Counted from the stretch's first letter, positions 18,341-26,662 are shown. The stretch: DNA of 42,494 nucleotides from Propionibacteriaceae bacterium (GCA_031267645.1 JAIRYW010000073.1:1-42494); one strand, 5' to 3'. Notes: a model not told the origin generated them from the sequence alone. Numbers and translations are program-made.

Positions 18341-18631
18341 ATGCGCCTGTCGCCAGCGGAGGCCGAGCAGGTCGCCGAGACCATGAGCGGGCTGGCCACC
18401 CCGGCCCGCATTCTCATCTTGGCCCGCTTGCTCGATGCCCCGGCCACGGTCAGCCAGCTGACCGCCGAGCTGGAACTGAGCCAGACCGCCGTCTCCAACC
18501 ATCTGCGCATCCTGCGCCACCTCAATCTGGCGGCCGGCTCGCGTCAAGGCCGCAACGTGCTCTACCAACTCCAGGACGACCACGTCCGCCAGATGGTCCA
18601 GCAGGTCCTCAGCCACACCCGTCACGCCTGA
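18341..18631 (+). CDS. ArsR/SmtB-family metal-responsive repressor
   Basis: 96 residues with a winged-helix core (ATPARILILARLLDAP, then the recognition helix SQTAVSNHLRILRHL). The C-terminal helix carries D-D-H then ten residues then H-T-R-H, matching the alpha-5 zinc/cobalt site DxHx10Hx2H of SmtB/CzrA/NmtR. There is no cysteine, so the alpha-3N cadmium/lead site is absent. Metal binding should release DNA and derepress the divergent ATPase. The ATG at 18341 has a strong ribosome binding site (CCGGAGGGG). A longer frame from 18305 would add 12 residues without one. Confidence 0.88.
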   Translation: MRLSPAEAEQVAETMSGLATPARILILARLLDAPATVSQLTAELELSQTAVSNHLRILRHLNLAAGSRQGRNVLYQLQDDHVRQMVQQVLSHTRHA

Positions 18632-18678
18632 GCGATGGCCGAGCCGGGGCCGTTCCCAGCGCTCCAACGGCCCGGCGG

Positions 18679-18814
18679 GCCGGCCGGGAAGCCCGCCCGC
18701 CGGACACCCTGTGGCCAACCGAAGAAACCCGCCCGTCAGACCGTTCGGCCAACCGGGGAAGCCCGCCCATCGGACCGTTCGGCCAACCGAAGAAACCCGC
18801 CCGCCGGACCGTTC
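18679..18814. repeat. 34-bp tandem repeat, about four copies
   Basis: Copies start at 18679 (degenerate), 18713, 18747 and 18781. A typical unit begins GGCCAACCGAAGAAACCCGC and ends GACCGTTC. The stretch 18632-18963 (332 bp) holds no gene; besides this array it contains only the promoter of the next gene. There are no unique spacers, so it is not a CRISPR. Confidence 0.8.
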
Positions 18815-18925
18815 GGCCGGCCCCGCGGAGCCGGAACCGGGCCTGATCTAGCGGCCGAAGCCCCCGGTCGCGAATCGGCCGACCGCGGATCGGGCCAAGG
18901 GGGTGTGCCAGGGGGCCGGGGCCAG

Positions 18926-18931
18926 TAGTCT
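18926..18931 (+). promoter_or_regulatory. -10 box (TAGTCT) of acyltransferase-like gene
   Basis: GTAGTCT followed by a start region about 30 nt before the ATG. The same GTAGTCT occurs before the next gene (19836-19842). No strong -35. Confidence 0.4.
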
Positions 18932-18963
18932 TGGCGACTGAGCCGCGAGCAAAAGGAAATCCG

Positions 18964-19821
18964 ATGGGGCCTGTCCGTCCACCCCGGGCCAGGGTCAAGC
19001 GTGGGCGTCACGACGCCGAGCGTGTCGACCTGCCGAGCGATCTCAACGCCCTCTTCCCGTACATCATGAAGGGTCGTAACGACTCCATCGCTTACTACCC
19101 GATGACCATCGAGGTCGAGAACCTGCTCGACCACATCGAGCGCAAAGCCGGCACCGACCAGGCCATCACCTTCTTCCAGGCCGTGCTGCTGGCCCTGACC
19201 AAGATCCTGCGCCAACGGCCGGCCCTGAACCGGTACATCATCGGCCGCCGCCTGTACCAACGCCGCGACGTCGTGCTCGGCTTCATCGCCCGCCGCCAGC
19301 TGACGGAGGACAGCCAGGAGACCAACGTCTTAGTTCGGATCGAACCGCAGGACGGCCGTGGCCGAATCCTGGAGAAGATCGCCGGGCGGGTCGACCAGGC
19401 CAAGGCCGGCTCGGTCAAACAGGACGACCAGATCATCTCCGCCCTCATGCGCCTGCCCCGTGGCCTGCTCCGGGTCGTCGTCAAGCTGCTCGAGTGGTGG
19501 GACTTCTACCTCGACACCCCCAGTTTCCTACGCGGCGTCGACCCGCTGCACTGCAGCGCCTACATCGCCAACGTCGGCAGCGTCGGTCTGGGCGCCCCGT
19601 ACCATCACCTCTTCGAATGGGGCACCTGCTCCCTCTTCATCACGATCGGCCGGATCGAGCCCAAGGTCTGCGTCGGCCCGGACGGCCAACCGACCGTGCG
19701 CCGGGCGGTCGACCTCAGGATCGCCCTGGACGAACGCATCGCGGACGGCTTCTACGACGCCCGCTCGCTCGAGCTCTTCACCCGCTATCTGACCGATCCG
19801 ACCCTGCTGGAAGAACTCTGA
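18964..19821 (+). CDS. Stand-alone E2-fold acyltransferase-like protein (2-oxoacid dehydrogenase acyltransferase family)
   Basis: 285 residues resembling the catalytic (CAT-fold) domain of 2-oxoacid dehydrogenase E2, without lipoyl or peripheral-subunit-binding domains. The N-terminal half has FPYIMKGRNDSIAYYP and the long helix TFFQAVLLALTKILRQRPALNR. The later part, SAYIANVGSVGLGAPYHHLFEWGTCSLFITIGRIE, matches the E2 TISNLG...GVGRI core. The C-terminal signature aligned with DHRxxDG reads LDERIADGFYDA, so the catalytic His is Glu. It may be a CoA-dependent acyltransferase of altered mechanism or a non-catalytic relative. The ATG at 18964 is chosen because AAAAGGAAATCC precedes it; a TTG at 18931 overlaps the promoter. 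It is followed after 53 bp by an acyl ligase, suggesting linked function. Confidence 0.72.
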   Translation: MGPVRPPRARVKRGRHDAERVDLPSDLNALFPYIMKGRNDSIAYYPMTIEVENLLDHIERKAGTDQAITFFQAVLLALTKILRQRPALNRYIIGRRLYQRRDVVLGFIARRQLTEDSQETNVLVRIEPQDGRGRILEKIAGRVDQAKAGSVKQDDQIISALMRLPRGLLRVVVKLLEWWDFYLDTPSFLRGVDPLHCSAYIANVGSVGLGAPYHHLFEWGTCSLFITIGRIEPKVCVGPDGQPTVRRAVDLRIALDERIADGFYDARSLELFTRYLTDPTLLEEL

Positions 19822-19836
19822 GGGTGTCCCTCGCTG

Positions 19837-19858
19837 TAGTCTGATGGGGATATCCCCA
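19837..19858 (+). promoter_or_regulatory. -10 box plus 14-bp perfect palindrome before acyl ligase
   Basis: TAGTCT (19837-19842) is followed at once by TGGGGATATCCCCA (19845-19858), a perfect palindrome covering the expected transcription start and ending just before the GGAGG ribosome binding site at 19861. It could be an operator or a hairpin that hides the start of the transcript. Confidence 0.45.
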
Positions 19859-19874
19859 ATGGAGGTTCCTGACT

Positions 19875-21596
19875 GTGACGGCCCTTGACCGCCCGTGGTT
19901 GAAGTTCTACGGCGACACTCCCGCCGACATCGACGTGCCGGACGCGACGATGTACGAGATGCTGGCCCAATCGGCCGAGCGTCACCCCGACCGGACCGCC
20001 CTGGTCTACATGGGCCGCAAATTCACCTACACCGCCCTCATCCACGAGGTCGGACGCTGCGCCGCCGCCTTCAGCGCCAACGGCGTCCAAGCCGGGGACA
20101 CCGTCTTGGTGGCCTTGCCCAACATCCCCAACGCCATCATCGTCTTCTACGCTCTGAACCGGATCGGCGCCCGGGCGGCCATGGCCCACCCGCTGTCCTC
20201 CTCCACCGAGCTGGCCCATTATTTGAACGAGACCGGGGCCATCTGGGTGGTGGCGGTCGACATGTTCTACGGCCGTTTCCAGCCCATCTTGGATCAGACC
20301 CCGGTCCGCCGGCTGCTCATGACCCATTTCTCCGACTACCTGAGCCAGGCCAAGGCCATCGGCTTCCGCATCACCAAGGGGCGCAAGATCGACCCGCCGC
20401 CGAAGGACGACCCCTCCATCGTCGACTGGCGCGACTTCCTGCGCGGAGCCGGGCCGGAGCAGCCCTACGAACGCCGCATCGCCCCCACCGCCGGCTCGGT
20501 CGTGTTGTTCAGCGGCGGCACCACCAACCTGCCCAAGGGCATCGAGTTGAGCTCGGCCAACTTCAACGCCCTGGCCGTCTCGATGATCTTGATCACCGGC
20601 TTCAGCTTCGAACACTCGGTCCTGGCCATATTGCCCGTCTTCCACGGCTTCGGGCTGGGGCTGTGCGTCCACACCGCCATGAGCGCCGGAGCCTGTTCCA
20701 TTCTGGTGCCGGAGTTCTCGGCCAAGATCTACATCGACAACCTGATCAAGCACCGGCCCTCCTTCATCGCCGGCGTGCCGACCCTGTTCCAAGCTCTGCT
20801 GCGCGAGGAACGCTTCGCCAAGGTCGACTTCTCGGGCCTGGTCGGTGCCTACTCCGGCGGCGACTCCCTGACCGCCGACATGAAACGACGCTTCGACCAG
20901 GCCATCGCCGACCAGGGCGGCAGCGTCGAGTTGGTCGAGGGCTACGGCCTGACCGAGAGTGTGACCGCCTGCGTGGTCTCACCGGTCGGCCACTACCGCG
21001 ACAATTCGATGGGCGTGCCGATGCCGGGCATGCTGGTCAAGGTGGTCGACCCGGACTCCGGCCAGGAGCTGGAGCCGGGTCAGACCGGTGAGATCTGCAT
21101 CGCCGGCCCGACCTTGATGAACTGCTACGTCAACGACCCCGAGGCCACCGCCGAGACCCTGCGCCGGCACGCCGACGGGCGGCTTTGGCTGCACTCCGGC
21201 GACATCGGCTCGATGGACGCCGACGGTTTCGTCTACTTCGTCAATCGGATCAAGCGCATCATCAAGGTCTCCGGCGTGACGGTCTACCCGACCCAGGTCG
21301 AGCAGGTCTTGGAGTCGCACCCCTCGGTCTGGCGGGCCTGCGTCATCGGCACCCCGGACGACTACCAGATCTCCAGCGTCAAGGCCTTCGTGGTGCTGTC
21401 CGACCGTTCGGCCGGCTCCGACCAGATCCGCGACGAGCTGATCGCGTACTGCAAGAAGCACCTGATCCGGTGGGCCGTGCCCCGTGGCGTCGAGTTCTGC
21501 GCCGAGTTGCCCACCACCTTGGTCGGGAAGATCGCCTACACCGAGTTGGAACGAGCCGATCTGGACCGGACCCAAGCCGCTGAGCCCGAGGCCTGA
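19875..21596 (+). CDS. AMP-forming acyl-CoA synthetase / ligase (ANL superfamily)
   Basis: 573 residues. It would activate a carboxylic acid as an acyl-adenylate and transfer it to a thiol, probably CoA. The P-loop is FSGGTTNLPKG at about 212-222 (the usual form is TSGTTGxPKG). The adenine/AMP motif is GYGLTES (about 356), the hinge region is LHSGDIGSMDADGFVYFVNR (about 437) and the A10-type lysine is in LVGKIAYTEL near 552. No carrier domain or membrane anchor is seen. Long- or medium-chain fatty acid, or an aromatic acid, is plausible; the substrate cannot be read from sequence. The GTG at 19875 has GGAGG 9 nt upstream. It forms a pair with the preceding E2-like acyltransferase. Confidence 0.85.
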   Translation: MTALDRPWLKFYGDTPADIDVPDATMYEMLAQSAERHPDRTALVYMGRKFTYTALIHEVGRCAAAFSANGVQAGDTVLVALPNIPNAIIVFYALNRIGARAAMAHPLSSSTELAHYLNETGAIWVVAVDMFYGRFQPILDQTPVRRLLMTHFSDYLSQAKAIGFRITKGRKIDPPPKDDPSIVDWRDFLRGAGPEQPYERRIAPTAGSVVLFSGGTTNLPKGIELSSANFNALAVSMILITGFSFEHSVLAILPVFHGFGLGLCVHTAMSAGACSILVPEFSAKIYIDNLIKHRPSFIAGVPTLFQALLREERFAKVDFSGLVGAYSGGDSLTADMKRRFDQAIADQGGSVELVEGYGLTESVTACVVSPVGHYRDNSMGVPMPGMLVKVVDPDSGQELEPGQTGEICIAGPTLMNCYVNDPEATAETLRRHADGRLWLHSGDIGSMDADGFVYFVNRIKRIIKVSGVTVYPTQVEQVLESHPSVWRACVIGTPDDYQISSVKAFVVLSDRSAGSDQIRDELIAYCKKHLIRWAVPRGVEFCAELPTTLVGKIAYTELERADLDRTQAAEPEA

Positions 21597-21623
21597 GACC
21601 GTCCGACGGCGTCGTCCGGACGG

Positions 21624-21695
21624 AGTTTCAGCCCTGTAACAAGTTTCAGAAGTTTATGAAACTTCAAGGATCAGGGGGTTCGGAGGCTCTATGCT
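21624..21695 (+). promoter_or_regulatory. GbsR/MarR-type operator candidate and promoter of the peptide transporter operon
   Basis: GAAGTTTATGAAACTTC (21649-21665) is a perfect 7-bp inverted repeat with a 3-nt centre. An overlapping larger one pairs AAGTTTCA (21641-21648) with TGAAACTT (21657-21664). A further half-site AGTTTCAG lies at 21624-21631, 18 bp from a second AGTTTCAG at 21642. The AT-rich patch is unlike its surroundings. A -10 box TATGCT is at 21690-21695. The leader to the first gene is about 120 nt. The GbsR/MarR gene inside this operon is the natural candidate regulator. Confidence 0.55.
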
Positions 21696-21819
21696 CGGCA
21701 CCACGTCCGGACCATCGCCTTGAAACCCTTACCTCACCCGCACCATCCAGCCAGACCGGACGTCCACTGGCGGGCCGACCGACCGAATCAGGCGGCGGCC
21801 CCGCACTCTAGGAGGTCTT

Positions 21820-23421
21820 GTGAAGCTCTCGATCCGCGCCGGACTCGGCGTCGCCTTGGCGGCCGCCCTCAGTCTCGGCTTGACCGCCTGCGGCAATGAC
21901 TCGTCTTCCGACGACCCGACGTCCGGCGCCCCTGACGGCGCCAGCATCGTCGTGGCGACGGAGACGATCGACCATCTCACGCCCGGCAACCACTACTCCG
22001 CCTACATCGCCATCCTGTCCCTTTTCACTCCGCTGACCAGCCTGACTCAAGACGAGCAGCTGGAATACCAGCAGGCCGAGTCGGTGACTTCGCCCGACGG
22101 CCTGACCTGGACCATCAAGCTACGTGCGGGCTGGACCTTCCACAACGGTGAGCCGGTCACGTCCGACTCCTACATCGACTCCTGGAACTACCTCGCCTAC
22201 GGCCCCAACGCCTGGGTCAACTCCGGCCAGCTGCGTGGCGTGGTCGGCTTCGACGAGATGCAGGGCGAGAACCCCACGGCCCAGACCCTGTCCGGTCTGA
22301 CCAAGGTCGACGACCTCACCTTCACGGTCGAGCTGAAGGTGCCCGACCGCCAGTTCCCGATCCAGCTGTCGGACGGCCAGACCGGTCTGTACCCGATGCC
22401 GAAGGCCGCCTTCGACGACCTGGAGGCCTACGACCACTTCCCGATCGGCAATGGTCCCTTCCAGATGTCGGACATCTGGGCCTCGGACCGGGATGACATC
22501 GTGGTCAAGGCCTACGCGGACTACAAGGGCGCCAAGCCGGCTCTCAGCCAGATCACCTTCCGGCCTTACCAGGACACCAACACGGCCTACACCGACGCCC
22601 TGGCCGGCAATGTCGACATCACGGCCGTGGCCGGTGGCAAGACCGCCATCGCCCAGCAGGAGTTCGGCGACCGCTTGTACGCCTTGGACGCCCCTGGCGT
22701 CGACCTGCTCGCCTTCAACTCCAACGATCCGCGTTTCGCCGACGTCCGGGTCCGCCAAGCCTTCTCCATGGCCATCGACCGTGAGGCCATCAACCAGGCC
22801 ATCTTCTCCAACTCGCAGATCCCGGCCACCTCGTTGACCTCGCCCTCCATGCCCGGCGACCCAGCCGGCGTCTGCGGCGACTACTGCCAGTTCGACCCGG
22901 TGGCGGCCAAGGCCCTGCTGGCCGAGGCCGGCGGCCTGGAGGGCCAGGTCGTGCTGTTGTTCGTCGGCGGTTGGGGTCAAGAGGACCTCTTCCAGGCCTA
23001 CGCCAACCAGCTGCGCCAAAACCTCGAACTCGACGTGGTGGCCACCCCGTCGACTGACTTCGCTGATTTCCAGGTCCGCTTGGAGAATGGCGAATACGCC
23101 CTCAACCGGGCCCGTTGGGGCGCCTTGTACCCGAGCCAGCAGGACACCCTGCACTCGCTCTACACGGCGGCTGGCGACGGCAATTACGCCGCCGGCGGCT
23201 ACCACAACGCCGAGGTCGACGCTCTCTTGGCCGCGGCCGACGGCGCGTCCAGCCTGGAGGAGTCCTTCGCCGGCTACCGTCAAGTCCAAGAGCGCATCTT
23301 CGCCGATTTCCCGGTCATCCCGACCTTCGGCAACCGCTATCTGTGGGCCTGCAGCGAGCGCATCGACCAGCTGCCCAGCGCGGCCGGTAGCGTGTACTTC
23401 GCCCGCGTCACACTGAAGTGA
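21820..23421 (+). CDS. Peptide/oligopeptide ABC transporter substrate-binding lipoprotein (SBP family 5)
   Basis: 533 residues. A signal peptide with lipobox LTAC places the lipidated Cys at residue 24, so the mature protein is tethered outside the membrane. The remainder fits the family 5 solute-binding fold (DppA/OppA type): SPDGLTWTIKLRAGWTFHNG near 90, a central FNSNDPRFADVRVRQAFSMAIDR stretch near 305 and LLAEAGG later. The GTG at 21820 has GGAGG 4 nt upstream. It is the first gene of an operon with an M14-type peptidase and both permeases, suggesting peptides or amide conjugates as cargo. Confidence 0.92.
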   Translation: MKLSIRAGLGVALAAALSLGLTACGNDSSSDDPTSGAPDGASIVVATETIDHLTPGNHYSAYIAILSLFTPLTSLTQDEQLEYQQAESVTSPDGLTWTIKLRAGWTFHNGEPVTSDSYIDSWNYLAYGPNAWVNSGQLRGVVGFDEMQGENPTAQTLSGLTKVDDLTFTVELKVPDRQFPIQLSDGQTGLYPMPKAAFDDLEAYDHFPIGNGPFQMSDIWASDRDDIVVKAYADYKGAKPALSQITFRPYQDTNTAYTDALAGNVDITAVAGGKTAIAQQEFGDRLYALDAPGVDLLAFNSNDPRFADVRVRQAFSMAIDREAINQAIFSNSQIPATSLTSPSMPGDPAGVCGDYCQFDPVAAKALLAEAGGLEGQVVLLFVGGWGQEDLFQAYANQLRQNLELDVVATPSTDFADFQVRLENGEYALNRARWGALYPSQQDTLHSLYTAAGDGNYAAGGYHNAEVDALLAAADGASSLEESFAGYRQVQERIFADFPVIPTFGNRYLWACSERIDQLPSAAGSVYFARVTLK

Positions 23422-23436
23422 GCTGAGACTATCGAC

Positions 23437-24828
23437 GTGTCCCAACCCGACACCGCTGCGGTCGGCTCGCCGGAGGACATCCTCCGGCGAGCCGCTGCGG
23501 TGCCCCCGCTATCAGGTTTTCCACCCTTGGACGACCTGCTGCGACGTTTCGACGCCGTGGCCTCGGCCCACCCCGAACTGATCTCAAGTCGTCGGGCCGG
23601 CACCAGCCGGCTGGGCGAAGCCATCCCGGTCTACCGTCTGACCGGCGGCCAGCGCCGCCATCTGGTGGTGGGCGGGGTGCACCCGAACGAGCCGATCGGG
23701 TCGTGGACCGCCCTGCACCTGATCACCCAATTGGCCCAAGACCCCGATCTGCGGCAGGCCCTGAACGCCTCCTGGGAGATCGTGCCCTGCGTCGACCCGG
23801 ACTCCTACCGGCTGAACGAGGGCTGGTTCGCCGATCCGACCGACCGCTCCCATTACGCCCGCCACTTCTACCGCCCGGCCGGCGACGAGCAGGTCGAGTG
23901 GACCTTCCCCTTCTCTCACAAGGCGGCCTATTTCGACCGGATGCTGCCCGAGACTCAGGCCCTGGCCCGCCTGATCGACCAGACCGAGCCGGAGTTGTAC
24001 GTCCCCTTGCACAACTCCGAGATGGGCGGCGTCTACTACTACCTGTCCCGTCCGGTGCCCCAGCTCTACGACCTGTTGTCCCGGTTGCCCGGCCACCTCG
24101 GGCTGCCCCTGCACCAGGGCGAGCCGGAGGCCGGCAACCTGGAGGTGCTGTCGCCCGGCATCTACGCCACCGGCGACTCGGCCCAGGCCTACGACTGGGC
24201 CGAGGACCTCGGTCTGGACCCCCATCCGCCCGGCTCCGGCGGGGCCTCCTCGACGGAATACGCCCGCCGCTTCGGCACTCTCGGCCTGATCGCCGAGCTG
24301 CCCCAGTGGCGCCACCACCAAGCCGACGACACCCGCCCGGTGGCGGAGTCGTACGCCGACTTGCTGACCCGCACCGGCCGGCAGCTGGCCCAGCTGAGCG
24401 ACGTTCTGCTCTCGGTGCTGTCCCAGGCCGAGCCCTACCTGCGCTTGGACACCCCCTTCATCCGCGGCGCCCGCTCCTTCGCCGCCGGCATCGCCCAGTC
24501 GGCCGAGGCCAGCCTGGCCCGGGCCCAGCAGCCCTCCAGCGGTCGCCTGGCCAGCGTGGCCGAACGGTTCGGCTGCGAGGACGTGGTGCGCATGTTCCGG
24601 CTGCGCTACGGCGGCATGACCTGGCGGGCTTTGGAGGCCGAGGTCCAGGCCGGCGTGGCGGCGGTCGAGTTGCGCCGCTTGGCGGCGCGCATGGCCACCC
24701 ACTTCGCCGAATGGGCGACCGAGGCCGAATCCTTGGACGGCGCCGAGCCGATCGCCATCGCCGATCTGGTCGGAGTCCAGTACGGCGCCATCCTGGCCGG
24801 AGCGGCCCACTGCCAAGGTCTGCTCTGA
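23437..24828 (+). CDS. M14-family zinc carboxypeptidase-like protein
   Basis: 463 residues. Zinc ligands of the M14 fold are visible: H82 and E85 in GGVHPNEPIGSW and H192 in LYVPLHNSEMGG. A likely catalytic Glu is E287 in LIAELPQW. There is no signal peptide, so it should act in the cytoplasm on imported substrates, trimming C-terminal residues or amide-linked groups. The C-terminal 150 residues are helical and extend beyond the core. The GTG start at 23437 lies 15 bp after the binding-protein stop with only a weak ribosome binding site. It is followed 2 bp later by the first permease, so it is an integral operon member. Confidence 0.8.
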   Translation: MSQPDTAAVGSPEDILRRAAAVPPLSGFPPLDDLLRRFDAVASAHPELISSRRAGTSRLGEAIPVYRLTGGQRRHLVVGGVHPNEPIGSWTALHLITQLAQDPDLRQALNASWEIVPCVDPDSYRLNEGWFADPTDRSHYARHFYRPAGDEQVEWTFPFSHKAAYFDRMLPETQALARLIDQTEPELYVPLHNSEMGGVYYYLSRPVPQLYDLLSRLPGHLGLPLHQGEPEAGNLEVLSPGIYATGDSAQAYDWAEDLGLDPHPPGSGGASSTEYARRFGTLGLIAELPQWRHHQADDTRPVAESYADLLTRTGRQLAQLSDVLLSVLSQAEPYLRLDTPFIRGARSFAAGIAQSAEASLARAQQPSSGRLASVAERFGCEDVVRMFRLRYGGMTWRALEAEVQAGVAAVELRRLAARMATHFAEWATEAESLDGAEPIAIADLVGVQYGAILAGAAHCQGLL

Positions 24829-24830
24829 CG

Positions 24831-25763
24831 ATGGCGGCGGCGGCGCGGTGGGGCAAACGCCTGGGCGGTCTGGCGATCGTCTTCCTCGGCGTCACCTTCA
24901 TCATCTATCTGGCCGTCTTCGCCTTGCCCGGCGATCCCATCCGGGCCTTCGCCGGCGACCGTCCCTTGTCCGAGTCCGTCGTCAGCGCCCTGCGGGCCAA
25001 GTATCACTTGGACGACCCGCTCTGGCGGCAATACCTGGACTATCTGCTGGGCCTGTTCCAAGGTGATCTGGGCCAGTCCTTCTCCGGCCGTCCGGTGGCC
25101 GAGCAGCTGGCCAACCGTTGGCCGGTCACCGTCGTCTTGGCTCTGACGGCCTGGGTGCTGGAGATCGTCTTCGGGCTCGGCCTGGGCGTGGTGGCGGCCC
25201 TCAAACGGGGCAGCCTGATCGACCACGGCCTGTTGGCCCTGACCGTGCTGGCCAGCTGTGTGCCGGTCTTCGTCCTGGGCGTGTTGTCGCAGCAGTTCTT
25301 CGGCGTCGAATTGGGCTGGCTGCCGGTGGCCGGGGTGCGCGACGGCTGGCCTTTGTCGTACATCCTGCCGGCCAGCGTCATCGCCGTCTTCGGCCTGTCC
25401 GCCGTCTCCCGTCTGATGCGCGGGGCCATGGTCGAGAATCTGGAGGCGGATTACGTCCGCACGGTGCGGGCCCACGGCTTCGGCGAGGGCCGTATCGTCG
25501 GGCTGCACGTCATGCGCAACTCGCTCATCCCGGCTTCGACCTACCTGGCCACCGACCTGGGCTACCTGCTGGGCGGCTCGGTCATCATCGAGGGCATCTT
25601 CAACCTGCCCGGGGTGGGCAATCTGCTGTTCGACTCCATCCGGGCCCATGAGGGGCCTACCGTGGTCGGCATCGCCACCGCTTTGATCGTGGTCTTCCTG
25701 CTGACCTCGGTCTTGGTCGACGCCCTCCACGCCCTGCTCGATCCCCGGGTGCGCCGTGGCTAG
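24831..25763 (+). CDS. ABC peptide transporter permease, DppB type
   Basis: 310 residues, six hydrophobic helices. It begins with a helix ending YLAVFALPGDPIRAFAG, typical of DppB/OppB proteins, followed by the HLDDPLWRQYLDYLLGLFQGDLGQSF loop. The EAA coupling motif is in YVRTVRAHGFGEGRIVGLHVMRNSLIP (about 204-230). The ATG at 24831 is 2 bp after the peptidase stop. The end overlaps the next permease by 8 bp, indicating translational coupling. Confidence 0.92.
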   Translation: MAAAARWGKRLGGLAIVFLGVTFIIYLAVFALPGDPIRAFAGDRPLSESVVSALRAKYHLDDPLWRQYLDYLLGLFQGDLGQSFSGRPVAEQLANRWPVTVVLALTAWVLEIVFGLGLGVVAALKRGSLIDHGLLALTVLASCVPVFVLGVLSQQFFGVELGWLPVAGVRDGWPLSYILPASVIAVFGLSAVSRLMRGAMVENLEADYVRTVRAHGFGEGRIVGLHVMRNSLIPASTYLATDLGYLLGGSVIIEGIFNLPGVGNLLFDSIRAHEGPTVVGIATALIVVFLLTSVLVDALHALLDPRVRRG

Positions 25764-26646
25764 GCCAGGGCCGACCGGGCCCGCGACCGCCCAGCCGACT
25801 CGGCGCGGCGGTTGGCAGCGGCTGCGCCGGGACTGGACCTTCGTCGGGCCGGCCGGGCTGATCGTCCTGCTGCTGGCGGTGGCCGCGATCCCCGGCCTCT
25901 TCGCCGGCTTCTTCGGCCACGGCGACCCCAGGGCCTGCGACCTTCACTCCAGCCAGCTCGGACCGCGGTCCGGGCATCCCTTCGGCTTCGACCTGCAAGG
26001 CTGCGACGTCTGGGCCAACGTCGTCTACGGCACCCAGTCCTCCATCGCGGTCGGCTTGTTGGCGACCGCCATCTCCGGGACCATCGCCGTCGTCTTGGGC
26101 ACCCTGGCCGGCTTCAACGGCGGCTGGGCCGATTGGCTGATCTCACGGCTGACCGAGGTCTTCTTGGGCTTCCCCTTCCTGCTGGCCGCCATCGTGGTGC
26201 TGAACTCGATCGGCCAGCGCACCGTCTTGACGGTGGCGGTGGTGTTGGGGCTGTTCGGCTGGCCCACCATGGCCCGTTTGGTGCGCGCCTCGGTCCGTCA
26301 GGTGCGTTCCTTGGATTACGTCCTGGCCGCCCGCACCATGGGCTTGGGCACTTGGCGCATCGTGACCAGGTATGTCCTGGCCAACGGGTTGACGCCGGTT
26401 TTGATCCTGGCCACCATCTCGATCGGCACCGTCATCGTGGCCGAGAGCTCGCTGACTTATCTGGGCATCGGGCTGGCCCCGCCGGCCATCTCCTGGGGTT
26501 TGCAGATCGCGGACGGCTCGCGCTACTTCCAGACCGCCCCGCATATGATCGTCTTCCCCTCGCTCTTCTTGTCTTTGACCGTCCTGTCCATCATCATGCT
26601 GGGCGAGGCCCTGCGCGCCGCCTTCGACCCCAAGCGGTTGCAATGA
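25756..26646 (+). CDS. ABC peptide transporter permease, DppC type
   Basis: 296 residues. It has a cytoplasmic Arg-rich N-terminus, a first helix (GPAGLIVLLLAVAAIPGLFAG), a loop with two cysteines (RACDLHSS, LQGCDVW) that would face outside, then five more helices. The EAA motif is YVLAARTMGLGTWRIVTRYVL (about 192-212), followed by ESSLTYLGIGLAPPAISWG, a DppC hallmark. The GTG at 25756 overlaps the preceding permease by 8 bp. Confidence 0.92.
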   Translation: MARPGPTGPATAQPTRRGGWQRLRRDWTFVGPAGLIVLLLAVAAIPGLFAGFFGHGDPRACDLHSSQLGPRSGHPFGFDLQGCDVWANVVYGTQSSIAVGLLATAISGTIAVVLGTLAGFNGGWADWLISRLTEVFLGFPFLLAAIVVLNSIGQRTVLTVAVVLGLFGWPTMARLVRASVRQVRSLDYVLAARTMGLGTWRIVTRYVLANGLTPVLILATISIGTVIVAESSLTYLGIGLAPPAISWGLQIADGSRYFQTAPHMIVFPSLFLSLTVLSIIMLGEALRAAFDPKRLQ

Positions 26647-26662
26647 CTAGGAAGAGGTCACG

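Noticed and set aside
15750-18386. 878-codon plus-strand ORF across the metal ATPase
   Set aside because: It is the shadow of the ATPase gene, whose minus-strand product has every P-type motif; the plus product is Gln/Gly/His-rich noise.
18679-18814. CRISPR array
   Set aside because: The 34-bp units are contiguous without unique spacers, there are only about four copies, and no cas genes are nearby.
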